From assembly GCA_959347315.1 (NCBI GenBank), contig OY365808.1, forward strand, positions 235,917-299,916: 64,000 nt of DNA, written 5' to 3'. The translations under genes were made by a program, and so were the position numbers. Below, one piece after another: positions 35,558-48,600 of the stretch (positions are counted from its first letter, which is position 1; the number at the start of each line of letters is the position of its first letter). This DNA is from Bimastos eiseni (taxonomy: Eukaryota > Annelida > Clitellata > Crassiclitellata > Lumbricidae). The notes under the pieces are model-generated. The model was not told the DNA's origin. It saw only the letters and a program-made list of their open reading frames with translations, and ran no database searches.

Positions 35558-38500
35558 CTATTCACTCTTTGCGAGTAAAGATAGAGTTGGTGTTGCGACG
35601 CTGGAGGAACCCAACTTTCGTCCATTGACGATCAAAGATGGAGGACTGTCGACACGAATGCTGCTCAGGTGGAAACTCTGAAAAGCGACAATGAAGTTGA
35701 CACAATAATCAGGCTTGATTAAAGTGAGGTGAGGTGGGTACATTTGCATATTCAATATGGGTCCAATTTGGAATTCAGTTATGGCAATTCATATAATTCA
35801 TTCTTTCCTTTAGCTCACATCTTGTCTGGTGACAATAATAATGAAGATTCACGTAATATTTTATATATATATATATAATATATATCCAATCAGTATTTAT
35901 AGGCTGCACGTTTTGGATGAATGTGTTTCTCGGTCTAGGAGGGAGGACCTAATTGCCTCTGCTATGGTAAATTAATCACATGATGAGCAGTTCTGATTGG
36001 ACAGCTGGTATACTGCTAATTTGTGGTATTAAAAACACTCCATTATTTATATTCCGACGACCAACCTCGTTGTCTTTGTACGTAAAGTTCAACTGTTGGA
36101 AATGCGGCTGTGGAATGGCTATACTGTCGCCGATCTTAACGCCCCAACCAGAAGCAATGTTGTAGACCGTCACACCAACACAGGTCTTGCACTTGTCAAC
36201 CACACAGAAACTACTACAGAAGCATCAACAATCGCTACATCAGTCTCCGTTGTATATCTGCGCTGATGCATAAAACGCTTTTCATTGCCTCCTAAAATGT
36301 GCTTTACAAAAGACCCGAGAAATACAACGAACTTTTAAAGCAGCAGACGTTCCTCATTGGTCACATTCATTATACCGTCTCCTCGATTGTGGGTCCCAGT
36401 GTTTGGAACAGCCTCCCATCTGACCTGCGCTCTCTCCCATGCGACCTCTCTGGCTCTTTCCATAAACTTCTCAAGACTCCTCTTTGACCCAGCCTGGATT
36501 GGGGGGCCTCTTAATAGTTTTCTTAACCCCTTAAGCGACAAACCTGATTATATTCGTCCTTAACAACTAACCATCAGACGGCAAACCCGATTATAATCGT
36601 CCAATTGATTACACATACAGACATAAATACATACATATATACATGCATACGTACATAAGTATACATAAGTATACATACATACATTCAGGCACATATACAT
36701 ACATACATCCACATGAATGTATATACATATATATATGCATATATACATGGATTTATATATACATATTGTTAGATAGTGAGCCCTCATGAGCAACGGTAGA
36801 TAAAACTATCTCACACTTACCGTTGACCTTAGGGGATGGTCTAGTTGAGTGCCTGTGACCCTGTCTCTGTATGCGGGATAGGTTGATCTAGTCTTGCATA
36901 CTTTGGTTGATCCCTGCCTGTGTGTACGGTATTGGTAGGCATTGCTGGGAGAGGATATAAGGAAGTGACTTGAGGAGGTGTGTGGGAGTTTGTTGGAGTT
37001 GGTTTAGTGTGTGGTTTAGCCACATTTTTCATAACAGGCCAGTTGCCTTCTCTTTGCGTATTTTCCAGCAACTCTCGTGTATTAATTGAGCGTAGTTAAG
37101 GCTTCCGTTCCTTCTCGCTTTCGTTTGACGACGGGTGTTCTCCAGGACGAGACGCGCGTTTGTCTTTTGGTTCGTTGTACCTTCTGACTGTGACTCTTCT
37201 GTGCAAGAGAGGTTCTGCGTCGCTCGTGGAGGTTTTCTTTTGTGAGTGTTCCTTAGTTATTTGTTTTACAATATAATGTAAAAACAACCCTAGACGTTTT
37301 TGATAGAGCCTACTAAGGAACACCTAACAATATATACATACATATATACCTATATCCATATATACATACAGATATACATACATACATACATACACAGATA
37401 TGCAGATATAAATTTTCTTGCAATATAAGGGTAGGTTTTAAAAAATTTACTGGACGCTAAAGGGGTTAAAGAGGCACTATATAAATTGCATTGATTGATT
37501 GATCAGATCCAATCAAAAGATTCATCATAAATTCAAACTTCCGGTTCGTTTGCTTGACTAAGCAACAAGATTCACCAGACGACTTTATTTAATCAAGTTC
37601 TGAACAGCTCAGAAATTTACTCTTATGCAAAACAGAATTACATCATCAATAAATATACTTATTGACCTAGAAATGAAGACAAATGAAAGACAGATGAGAG
37701 ACAGATGAAAGACAAATGAGAGAGAGAGGGAGCACTTACAATGACACGGCCTCTTCTACGTTGAATGAACAGACGACTTTTCCAGTGACGACTTTATCCG
37801 AATTGATTCCAGGTTTGAGTTGGTCTAAGGCGATGTGTTCGAGAGTAACAGAAGCAGTGGAAGGAGACACCGTCTTGAAAGATCCGTCTGATGCGTAAGG
37901 ACCAAGATCAAAAGATGAGTTCAGACCGTCTGTCATCGACTGCAACTTCTTCCCAGAGATTTTACCCTTTCAAAGATCACAGAATCTCAACCATACACAT
38001 CATGTATCAGCAGCTGCAGCAGGCCTCTGTGGTTCTCTATCCTTAGAAGTGGCTCTGCAGACAGTCAGATGGGTTGTTGGCTGCTAAGAGAATCCATACA
38101 AAAGTCTACAAATGCCCAGACACTGTGTTGTCGACGTAATAAATATCCAATATGAACTTAGAAACATAGAATCAGCATCAAACTCCTTCAATTATTCATG
38201 CAAGACCTAGAGATAAACACAGTTATAACGGCCAATTTCTATGGTTCAAATAATATATGCCGAGTCTGTTCAGAAGGTCTTTCTTCTCTGAGGGCTGATG
38301 TAAAATGTTACCTTATTAATGATGAGATTGGAGAAGCCTCTCAGGTACTTTAGTAGAGTTTGCTCTTTCACCTTTGACTCTTCAAACATTGGATCGAGAG
38401 CGAGAGCACGAGAGTAGCCGATGAGAGCGTCTTCATAAGATCCTTCATATTCGTACAACTTACATCAGAAACACAAACAAACATCTACCTTCAGTCGATA

Positions 38501-38733
38501 TATACAACAAACGGGATTTTCCCTCTAATTGTCACACGGTCATCTTTATATATAATTTAGATTTTGGTTTTAGAGGTTCAATCATAGTCTGAGCAAATAA
38601 ACAAAATGAGGAAAAGTTGCTACATGACAAAAAACGATAATAATGCCTTTTGTCTAAACAGAAGAATTATTTGAAAGTGATTTGAAACAAATTGTTGGTT
38701 TGGCAAGTGCCAAAGATGAGGCTACCAATTTTT

Positions 38734-38768
<35 letters not shown>

Positions 38769-41700
38769 CACAGAGAGAGAGAGAGAGGGAGAGATAAAGA
38801 GACTCACAGTTGCTCTGTTATAATGAAGATCAGGATTTGATCTTGTGACGACATCTCTCTCCTAAAACGACAAATCAAGTGAAACAAATGATAAGAAAAT
38901 CAATGATGGCTCTCAAGAGAAAGAAGAAGAGGAGGAAGAGGAAGAAGTGGCCAATCAAGACTCAGCAACAACAGAAGCAATTAGATGACGAAAGACTATC
39001 TTAATCAGTCCACTGTTCTTCATACACACATACTCACACACACTTCACCAAATAGTTGATTGATTTCCTCTTCACCTCCTCCCTCCCCTTTACCCAATAT
39101 ACTGAGTACACTGACCAATGACAGCTCTGGACTCCTATTTCAATAGGAGGGTGGGTCACGAAGGGACCAGGAAAGCTGAAAGAGGGGACAGTTGGACATC
39201 AAAACTGAATGTGGACTAAAATTTGGAGGGGTCAAAAAATCAGTTGGAGAGGTACTGGCCCCTTCTGGCTGCCTCTGGAGATCCACCACTGGAGGCAATC
39301 GATGCTCATAGGCCAAGGCTAAGAAAATTAAGTCGCTAACACATCATAGCCTTATCTGCCTTTTAAATTAATGGCCTACCCTTCCTCCATCCCTGAATCA
39401 GGACTCTGTCTGTCTGTCATTTTTCCATAGAAGCAAAAGCGATGAAAGGACTAACGTCGTCCAACTGACCGCTTGTTTGTAGGCTGAGAAGCATTGCTTC
39501 AGAGTGTTCGGATCTTGAGTTTTGACGAAGAAGAGCGACAGATAAGCGTTGCCAAGGACAACTGAAATAGCAGAAAATAAACAGAAACATAAGAACACAA
39601 AACTAAATTATAATAATAATTATGAACCAACCAGGTAGACAATTTCCACAGAATCCAAGTATTTGGATGTACTATTGTCTCATCAATCATCGATATGTAT
39701 GGCTTAATGAGACTTAACTAAGTAATTTTAAACCTGTAATATATAAATAATAATAATATAGATTAAACCAAATTACACGATTAGGTTCTGACAAACATCG
39801 ATGAAATTATCGGTCGAATCACGAATTTTTAATTATAGTTTCAACTTTTTTAAACTATCTATTTGCATGTGTCTATTTGCCAAGGCGAATACTTCCAAAT
39901 AGTTTAAAAATTGAGATATTCGGCAGAGGTGAATGTCTGAAGTGATTTCCTAATAATAATAATAATCATCGTTTAATTTCAAAACCAACACAGTATGAAC
40001 AATTGATGACAAGTTGCTACAGGAGTCGAATTTAACTGTCGACAGGCAAGCAAGGCGCCCATTACGTTTTACATCTCATTTAACCATCACCGACGCCTAG
40101 CAAAAGAAGGACTCTGCAGGGATATGTGAATCGAACCAGATGCTCGGCTCTGTGCCCCAGTGTACTACCCGTCACTCTATGCCCCTCCCCAGAGCATCCT
40201 AGAAGCCACAGAAATTGTCCTATTGACTGACTTCAATTTATACACACATAGCATAGACATATTTGTCTGGTTGTCTCTTCATGTATCCAAGCGATGCACA
40301 ACTCAAATGATGCAGTCATAAAGAAAGAATAAAAGGTGCTGATTAAGAAGAGTTTTTTGACGTTGCTTTTGAGGGACACAGGACGATATGTTACTTAGAA
40401 AGATGGCGTTATTGTGAGTGAGTAAATGGGTAACAGATGTAACTGGTGAAGACAATTGAACAAGTGATGCCAGGTAAGTTCTTTGATGAGATGCCTTTGA
40501 GATCATTTGATGGTAATGCGTCTTAATAAGAGGGCTCATCCCAAAAGAACTCACAGGCAATTAATTAATTAATAATTCCGTAATTAAGACGTACACCAAG
40601 AAGTGCCATCCGTGACATCGAGTTGGATGGCTTCCTTGGCCAACTCAACACTTTCTTCGATTGATTTCGTTTTGTTGACTTCGTTCTTTGACAGCTGACG
40701 TCTGACCATCGAGAGATTACGAAGAGCGACTTTGGTTCTCGACTGAAAAGAAAACATGATCATTCGTCTCATCTTAAAGACTTTATCTCTAAGACATTGG
40801 GTAAAGTTAGTCAAGACGGTTATAATAAATACAAAATTAACAAATTCAATGGATAAAAAAGAAGCTTTTAGAACAGATCCTCAGTGCAAACAATTTCTGT
40901 GAAGCTTCAGATATAATGACTTCTTTTGCAGTTGAAAATCTATCACCGCAAATAAATAACCATAACCATAAATATGGTTATAAAGCAGTTAATCGTTTTG
41001 TTAAGTTGATTCAAAAAGACAACAGTTAGTAACTTATCAGTGATTTGCACTGGTCCTATGCAGGCCATTAATGTACCATCTTCATTTATTAATTCTGAAC
41101 ATTTATATAGCACCCCTTAAAGACCAGTTCTTTTATTCATTCTGCAGTTTACAGAAACAATCTGTGTACCATGATTTCTCATTTAATGACCAATATGCAG
41201 AGAAAAAGGAAGAGGAAGAAATGATTGTACATGACTGAGAGATCCTGTGAAGCAGTTGTGAGCTGATTTTATGTCTCCTTTCTTCCAGTAGGACTCTCCC
41301 AAATGAATCCACGCCTCGGACAGTCTAGGGTCGAGTTTGACGGCTTTTGACAGACACTCCTCCACCTGATGATCGAAACTTGGCAGAACGTTCAGCGCAC
41401 GACCTCTCAACAGAAGACAATCGGACTTCTTCTGAATCTCAACTGGACAGGAAAACAATGCATTGAAGCAAATGGATTCACTTAAACTGCAAAGTACCAT
41501 TAAATGAAAGATGGGGACACAGAGGGGGGCTGTACTTAGAGCAATGGGTAACATAGAGATGTGCAGAGCAGAGGAAGCATTCAATTCTCCCACAATTGAC
41601 CAGGCCTTTTTTCGCAACGGTGGCATTGGTTAAATCAAATGCATAACGTAATGAGCGCCTTGCATGGCTGCCACACATTTAAATTCGACTCCCCTAATAA

Positions 41701-42670
41701 CTTGTCATCATTCCTTCATGCTAGGGCTGTTAACGATTAATTTAATTTAAATAGTTAACTTTTGAAAAATTAACGATTAATTAAGTTAATTTTGTTTAAA
41801 TCACAAAAATGTGTATAATTACATTTGTCAAACAAATTAATGACATTTCAGTTACTGAATTTAGTTACATACAGAAAATAACACAGGTGGTTTTCTTGCT
41901 CATATTGAAGTGCTAGATCCATTTAGCCTATGCAAACAGTATGTCACAATGAATGCAATAAACGCTATCAGCATTTTCGATATTTCCGTTAGCGAATAAT
42001 TTAAATCTAAAATGTTCAAGTAATCAACCTCATATGTGTTTATATTTAAAAACTCGATTACTATCTACCGCCATATTGCAATGTATACGATTTATGTTGT
42101 TTCTTTTCAGACTTCCGGCACATGTTAGCGATGGGCGGAATAATCGATACGATTATTCGTTATAAAATATTGTAATTGTTAAAATAAATTAACAATCAAG
42201 CGATTAGTTAATCGTTAATATATAGCTCTACTTCATACTAAACTTGCAATCATATTGTGATTTGTCAGTTTGAAAATAAACGAAGATATTATAATGAAAA
42301 CACAATTCAGACAGAAATTTCATAATTCTCATTTGTGTCTGTCTTAATCCACCTCCTTCTCTGTCTCTTCTTCTCTGTCTCTTCTTCTGTCTCTTCTTCT
42401 CTCCAACTCGACACCTTCTATGATGTGTGCCCTAAAGAGGACATGACCTCTATGGTACTCCTTCCCTTTTTTGAAAATCATTTGACAATTGGAAACATCC
42501 ATAGAGACAGAGTTGCCATAGAGATGGAAAGACGAACCATCAAGTTGGTCGATGAGTGCGATCGTCTCCGCCAATCTCTTCCTCAGACTGTTTGTCTTCT
42601 CAGCTGCTTCTTCGATCGGAAACATTTCAAAATAATGATCACGGAAATGGTACAACGCGTCGACATTTTT
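35558..42670 (-). CDS. TTC5: Tetratricopeptide repeat protein 5 (Strap); N-terminal exon missing
   Basis: A TPR/OB-fold cofactor known in vertebrates as a p300/JMY partner in stress responses and as the ribosome-nascent-chain factor that triggers tubulin mRNA autoregulation. Exons in coding order: 42538-42670, 41231-41442, 40595-40742, 39470-39561, 38808-38861, 38312-38458, 37740-37966, 36066-36210, 35558-35677. Together they give 425 residues with consistent phases; human TTC5 is 440. The first exon seen gives LYHFRDHYFE near the N-terminus. TPRs follow, including LSKAVKLDPRLSEAWIHLGE, SYWKKGDIKSAHNCF, LGNAYLSLFF and EDALIGYSRALALDP. The C-terminal OB-like part has GKVVCSF, VYNIASGWGVKIGDSIAIP and LIVNGRKLG. 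The first exon begins at an acceptor in phase 0 without an in-frame ATG before conserved residues, so an upstream exon of roughly 20 codons is missing from this model. Several donors are non-consensus (GTTCGT, GTTGGT, GTACAA). Introns carry SINEs, a LINE end, a hAT-like MITE and a solo LTR. Confidence 0.92.
36606..37402. repeat. (CATA)n microsatellite split by a solo LTR
   Basis: Imperfect ATAC/CATA repeats occupy 36606-36766 and continue at 37330-37402, with a retroviral-type LTR between them. Confidence 0.85.
36767..37329. mobile_element. Solo LTR of an LTR retrotransposon, 563 bp
   Basis: The element starts TGTTAG and ends CTAACA, the classic TG...CA inverted LTR ends. It is flanked by atat on both sides; because the host sequence is CATA repeat, the duplication is compatible but not diagnostic. 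A TATA-like GATATAAGG at about 36953 suits an LTR promoter. No internal retrotransposon genes or second LTR are present, consistent with recombination between LTRs. Confidence 0.72.
38736..38800. repeat. (GA)n microsatellite in TTC5 intron
   Basis: GA dinucleotides with a few interruptions lie just after the 38808-38861 exon in transcript orientation. Confidence 0.95.
40000..40192 (-). mobile_element. tRNA-derived SINE, minus orientation
   Basis: On the minus strand a tRNA-like head (from about 40192) carries the B box GGTTCGATTCAC at 40138-40127. A body with GGTTAAATGAGATG, ACGTAATGGGCGCCTTG and TTCGACTCC follows. The same body occurs at 41631-41709 on the other strand, showing a real family. 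It lies in a TTC5 intron. Confidence 0.72.
41093..41125 (-). mobile_element. LINE 3' tail fragment
   Basis: Read on the minus strand, TTTAAGGGGTGCTATATAAA matches the tail of the LINE copies elsewhere in the window. Only the tail is recognisable. Confidence 0.5.
41513..41709 (+). mobile_element. tRNA-derived SINE, plus orientation
   Basis: This is the same family as 40000-40192. The body words GGTTAAATCAAATGC, ACGTAATGAGCGCCTTG, TTCGACTCC and AACTTGTCATCA are conserved, and the diverged tRNA-like head begins near 41513. It lies about 70 bp upstream (in transcript sense) of a TTC5 exon and abuts the hAT-like element at 41722. Confidence 0.68.
41722..42230. mobile_element. hAT-like MITE, 509 bp
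   Basis: The flanks cttcatgc (41714-41721) and cttcatac (42231-42238) are an 8-bp duplication with one mismatch. The ends are TAGGGCTGTTAACGATTAA and, from the right, TAGAGCTATATATTAACGATTAA. TTAACGATTAA-type subterminal repeats recur at both ends. It is non-coding and lies in a TTC5 intron. Confidence 0.82.
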
Positions 42671-45504
42671 CTGAAATCAAATCATCCATCGTATGATTCA
42701 TTCCCTGTGCGTAAAATCTTTGTAGCTCCTTTTGTGAAGTTCCTTACCTTTCCGCTGGAACCACTTAAATATGCGAATACGTAACTACACCAATCACAGA
42801 GACACTCCTATATTTTCAACCTACCGATTATGATTTTGCGCTGTCCAATGCTGCGCTTTATCAAAATTGACGTGGGGCCCATTCACTCAACAATTTTTTT
42901 TGAAAAAAAAATTTCTAGATTCTCTCCAAATTGGTAGGGTTAAGGAATTGGCCTTAAAAAAGGCTTCCAATGAAATATTATTTAAATTGGAGCTAATTAT
43001 ATATAATGGACTTATAAAATCGTCATCAGAAACGTACATGTCCAAATTTAGAAATGAACCTACCCTCTTGCCACCAGATTTCCACCCCTACTTGTCTGCC
43101 ACATCTCATGACAAACATTCCCAATGATTTCCCCCAGAGCACCATGGTTTCCCCTTTGCTTGATCTCCCAGATCCTGACCTGGCACTGGAATTGATCAAA
43201 GAAAGCGACTCTAGTAGACTATTTGATACAGCGCCAGTGATGACCTCGTCTTCCTTCTCTCTCTCTCTCTCTCTCAGTCTCTCTCTCGCTGTCTGTCTGT
43301 CTCTCTGTTTCTTTGTCTACTCGTAAGTTACTTGTCTGATGCCTCATTCATTAGGCATTCATTCGTTAGACATAATATTATTGGTCTTCTCCAAATCAGA
43401 TTCATAAATAATAAAAACTAAAACTTATGAAATATTAGAAGATCATTTTTACCTTAACACATTCTAGGGTTGCCATCCCTATTCTTCAATTCTTTGACTT
43501 CGATGCAAAACTGGAGTGTGTCTGTTCATCAAAAGCAATCACTCAGATAAAAAATAAACATCTGCATCAATGAAATCTTGAAATGTAACAATTTCTTCAC
43601 AGTATCCGGAGGAATTATTTAGCCCATATATATAGGCCCATATCCTGAATAAACTACTTCAGCCGTATATGTGGATCAAAGTTCAGTTAAGTTTCCATCT
43701 GTCAAACGCTTAACAACATGCATTTGATAAAACATTGATAATAGTAATAACAACAATTAATCGGTAATAGCAGTGGTGCTTGCTCAGGCTTTATATTTAA
43801 AAAAAACAGAAAACTACTGACACCGAAACGTACTGCTGACACATTTACGGGGGACAAGTTCAGTGCACAACCGAAATAATAGACAAGCAACTGCGAATTA
43901 GGACCTTCGTTATTTTAGCAGTGCAAACATAGTTTGGTCAACTTCCATCCAATTCATATCCAGACTTTTATCTGGCTACCGTCAATCATCCATTCCAGGG
44001 CTATGGTGAAACATGACGCTTTGCATATATTATTGAAGGCAAACCATTGGTGCAGCCCTAGCAGGTGAAAACATGTCCATATTATCTGACTCAAACGCTG
44101 CTTATGAAATAATTCACAGCACCTTAACTTTATTAAAATCAGTTTTACTAACCACATTTCATTTACATTTGGCCATTCGTTTATCCCAGCAACAACAAAC
44201 CACACGTCCGAAACCAATGCACGTTTTATAGCGCTATAACAAGCAACGATTTGAAGTGGCGCAGGAGCCTACCGCAAGTAGGCCTTATCCTTCATATTCT
44301 TAATACCCTATCTCTCCTAGTCTCCTCTTAAAAGCTGTGATAGTGTTAACTAAACCGTATCATCCTACAAATCATTCCACAAATTAGTCCACACTTTATC
44401 AACCTGTTTTCACGACTCAATCCTTGTGTTTCCACTCTCAAACGATAATAATAAATTAATAATTTGCGTCTATTAAATTCAAACTGAAGCGCCACATTGT
44501 GATTTAAAAAATCATATACGAGTTATTTCAAAGGCCGAATATAACTGTGCGGCAGCTGTGCAATGCGTTCCTAAGACCTACCGTTTATTTTACCGGCGCC
44601 ACCTAACGAATGAAGAATGAGGCGACATTAAGGGATCATGGCAAGGTGCTTGGGATTATCGTGATCTCTTACGAGGATGCCAAGAAATCTAGATAAGTCT
44701 GCGTTATTCCAACTGTGGCCTAAACAGTGACTTGTACAGCCTGATCAGTTATAAGTATAGTCTGGCCTGTACCTAAATTACTATTTTGTCGATCTGCATA
44801 GGCTATATCCGATAAATATATGAATCCGATCATTTAGACATTCGTTTAGGGTCTAGTGAAAATGTTCGTTTCTCAGACATAGATCGCACAGACTAATATT
44901 GTTTTGCTGCCTGCATTCGACGCTGTGGCTCTGCTTAGACATGAAGGTCAGCAGAAGTCTGATAGGGTAGAACAAAACAGCCAAGAAGACGGTTATGCCA
45001 TTGCAAGCAATTGGCAAGCTGCTTCAGCTCATATTTAGACTAGCTGTGGCAAGTTGTATTTAATAACAGGACATGGAAGGCTATAACTAAGAATTATATT
45101 AACATAGACTTTGAAAGGAAGAAGAGTGGACCTTATGGATAAAGCGCACTGAAGTTACAGACTATGAGCACTAAAACGTTTCAAGGTTAATTTAAGCAAC
45201 TGACAACTGAAGTTTCAAACATACTGGAGATCGTTTTTACACAATTCAGGGTGAATGTGAAATATTAATGCAAAACCACTTAACAACTTTCTTATTACTG
45301 CTTCCGTACTAAAGAAATACCCACTTTATACTGACTTCCATCCATTAAGCTTATTCTTAATGGCAAAATATTGGTCAATGCATAAAACTTTCTCAAAAGT
45401 TATGCACAACTCAAACAAAATTCAGTCAATTAAGTAATTTGTTGATCTTTGGCCACACTGTGTAGAACAGAGCAACAGCAGAAGTCAGAATCTTCCAAAA
45501 AGAG
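42671..45504. other. Interval holding the unseen TTC5 5' end and MRPL3 3' flank
   Basis: The missing N-terminal exon and promoter of TTC5 should lie here. I tried ATGs on the minus strand with in-phase donors and found none convincing. A good donor (AAAG then GTAAGGAAC on the minus strand, near 42750) could belong to a non-coding first exon. A CT microsatellite lies at 43258-43310. Nothing else is recognised. Confidence 0.5.
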
Positions 45505-45510
45505 TTTATT
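45505..45510 (-). terminator. Poly(A) signal of MRPL3
   Basis: AATAAA on the minus strand lies 150 nt after the MRPL3 stop codon. Confidence 0.65.
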
Positions 45511-45659
45511 TTCATAAAGAAACAGTCACCATTCAACCAAACCATTTGCTCAACCAAAACCATCTGCTTAAACAAACCATCTGCTCAACCAAACCAATCG
45601 CTCAATTAAACCATTCACTCAATGAAACCATTTGCTCAACAGATAGCTTCTGATTGGCT

Positions 45660-48600
45660 TCATTTGGACTTCTTGACTTTTTCTGTTTCTGCGATTGTAA
45701 TCGTTGGTTGGTTGAACTGGAAGAGTTCTTCATCAAACAATTCTTCGTCCTGACTCTTGTCCTCTTCCTCGTCCCCTGGAAAGAACGTTGGCATGATCGG
45801 TGGCCTCTGTTGCTGCTGCATGGCCTCGCGTCTGTACAAGAGACCCGTGTCGTAGATTCGGACGTAGCAGTGTGTCGGTCCAGGAACGTTCTGACCATGG
45901 ACGTAGATGATGTTGTACTTCGTGTTGATTCGCCAAATCTATAAAGTACCCAACAAAGTTTTTTAACAATTCTCAAATGCAGTCACTTTAGCATAGTAAG
46001 ATCATTCTAATAAGCATAAAACGGCTATTCTTGTACGAAGGCCCCTCTCGAGAGCCCTTGACACAGCAGCAGCACCAGCAGCATGGGTATTCTAATGGTA
46101 TGATTATACCATAATCAAAAGACTGTGGCTTGTGTTGATGTTTTGTGTGAGAGACACCATTGCATTACAGAAGATATAAATTTTAAAAAAGTGATTAAAA
46201 AAGACACAAAATGACGATCATTTTTCTATCAAATCACAGTTGGAGATTCAATGCATAGAACTGGAAGAAACAAGATGGAAGCCGGTGGACATTTGTTGTC
46301 ATCCTGTGTATCTTACTTTGAGTCCCCTCAACGTCGACCATTCCATTCCCATATGTCCAGGCATCTTCTTTCCTTTGAACACCTTAGATTTACCCTAAAC
46401 AGAACAAAACACAACATACTCTCTTCTTTCAATTACATAAAAGAATTGATATGTGCACAGATTTTTACCAATATCAATCCAGCTCACAATGTCCTGACAA
46501 ATCTTGATGTCACTTAAACCTTAGCTATAACAGATTTCCTCTTTATCATTCAAACAGTGAGAAAATGACGCATAACGACGTTAAACCTTCATCAAGAAAA
46601 CGATTCCACTTAATTCACCAAAGTTTAAAGCTAAGAAAGACGAAACTCTATTGAGGCATGTGTTGAATGTCTGCACCCGATCATAATTTGCTCATCGCAC
46701 ATTTTGCTTCTGTCCTTAATGCCACAGCTGTACTGGGTCACCTGTACGCTGATGACGTCCAAGCCTACTTACATCGCATGGTCTCTAATGCCTCTACTGC
46801 TGTTTGAGCAATGAGCCAAACGCTAGATGCCCTTGAGACTTGGATGGCGTCAAATCGCTTGCGACTCAACCCCCCAAAAACCCATTTTATCTGGCTGGGC
46901 ACTCGCCAGCAGCTTATGAAGCTTGATTTAACTGCCATTATTGCTGATTTCCCCCCATTGCATCTTCCTGTTGTCCGGGACCTTGGAGTCATGTTGGACC
47001 AAGAGCTCACCTCTCATATTCACCATCTTTGCCGTGATTCATACTACCAGTTGCGTCAGCTTCCCAGCGTCTTCCGCTCGCTAACTCCAGACGCCACAGC
47101 TACCCTTGTTCACACCTTCATTACTGCCCGAGTGGATTACTGTTGCTCACTCTATGCAGGCCTTCCAGCTGGGCGTTTGCGGTGCCTGGAGCAGGTCCTG
47201 CATTCTGCTGCACATCTTGTAGGACACATTCCTAAATTTGGCCATGTATCCGGCTACATGCTGGATGTGCTCCACTGGCTCCCCTCCAACAGCGAATCTC
47301 CATGTAACATCTCTTTGGTATGCCTATCTTCGTGATCTTTGTTACTCTACTTTGAGTGTACTGGGTCGCGGCTCTCTATGCTCCACTCTGGAACATGGTC
47401 CCATTGGGGTTGCGGTTGTCACCAAGGCTACACGCAGACTCATTTTATACTTGCCTTAAAACTGTTCTTTTTAAACGTGCTGAGTCGGGAGTGCTCCTGA
47501 GTAGTAGCCTTAAAGGGGCACTATATAAATCTGTGTAATGAATAATGAATAAATATGATAGTTACATTCCTGCTTGCTATCAGCATGGTAAGTAAGGCCA
47601 CTGCAAAGTCCTTCAGCTCAACTGGGTCTGTCAAAAGGAATGCAACCCTTTCTTGCTTTAAAGGATTGCAATCATCTCTTGCTTTAAAGAAATCCAATCA
47701 TCTCTTGCTTTAAAGGAATGCAATCATCTCTTGCTTCTAAGGAATGCAATCATCTCTTGCTTTAAATTAATGCAATCATATTTTATTTTAATCAAAAGCA
47801 ACTATCAATCAATACCCAAAAACATCTCTAATGACGGGATTTAGCAATGTAATGTAAGCAAGCACAGATGACAGTTGGTGTCTTCTACCCTTCCGCCTCC
47901 GATGTTTCCCGGTCTGCGGTGCCACTTGGTGGTTCCATGCGATGCAGGGCCTCCCTTGAAACCCCATCTCTTCACCACTCCCTGAAATCCATGACCGATT
48001 CTACAGAGGAAGAAAACAGCTTCAGCATCATCGGCATCTCGCAATTATTATCACTAGAAGCAGATTTCATACTGCAAAGGACTCAAACTCCTGTCCTTCA
48101 CATGTCCTCTTAGATGGCCTCTTAACTGTATGCTGTGAGCCTGTAGCCTCTTAACAGTCATATCAGATGGCCTCTCAAATGTCCTTTAAAGTAGCCTCTA
48201 TTTAGCCATCTAAACTGACCTCCAAATAATCTTCATCCCAACACAATCCTCAAAAAACTGTTCAAACGTTGCAGCATCATTTCTAACATATCATAGTAAC
48301 ATTAATCTCCACATCCTCCTCCTCCTCCTCCTCTCTTCATCATAGACCCTGTCAATCAATCTCACAGGTCACTCTGCAATCATCTGATATTGATAGGGAT
48401 GATCGAGCCGGTTGTCTCGTGACTGACTGTTAATAGCAACTATAGCAGGATGGCTCTAGTAGAAAGAAAATCAGTTTTATGAAGAGCATAACAGTAATAC
48501 AAGCATTGTGACACAACAGAATGACTTTTAAAACAAGGTTTCTAAAAGTCCAACAACTCCACTGACTCATACAAATGCATCGCACTCGACTTACGTCTTT

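Larger units (their letters stand above)
36527..37465. mobile_element. TTAA-flanked (piggyBac-like) non-autonomous element
   Basis: TTAA lies on both sides (36523-36526 and 37466-37469). The inverted ends are CCCCTTAAGCGACAAACC and, from the right, CCCCTTTAGCGTCC. No transposase is present. Removing the solo LTR inside leaves about 370 bp, much of it CATA repeat. A tiny relative sits at 30628-30690. Confidence 0.72.
36285..37500 (+). mobile_element. LINE 3' end interrupted by a later insertion
   Basis: Bases 36299-36487 encode SIVGPSVWNSLPSDLRSL...FHKLLKTPL and a stop, the usual C-terminus of an L2/CR1-type reverse transcriptase. The LINE tail is cut at a TTAA at 36523-36526 and resumes after 37469 with AGAGGCACTATATAAATTGC. 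The intervening bases are a TTAA-flanked DNA element. The copy lies in a TTC5 intron, opposite in orientation to the gene. Confidence 0.75.
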
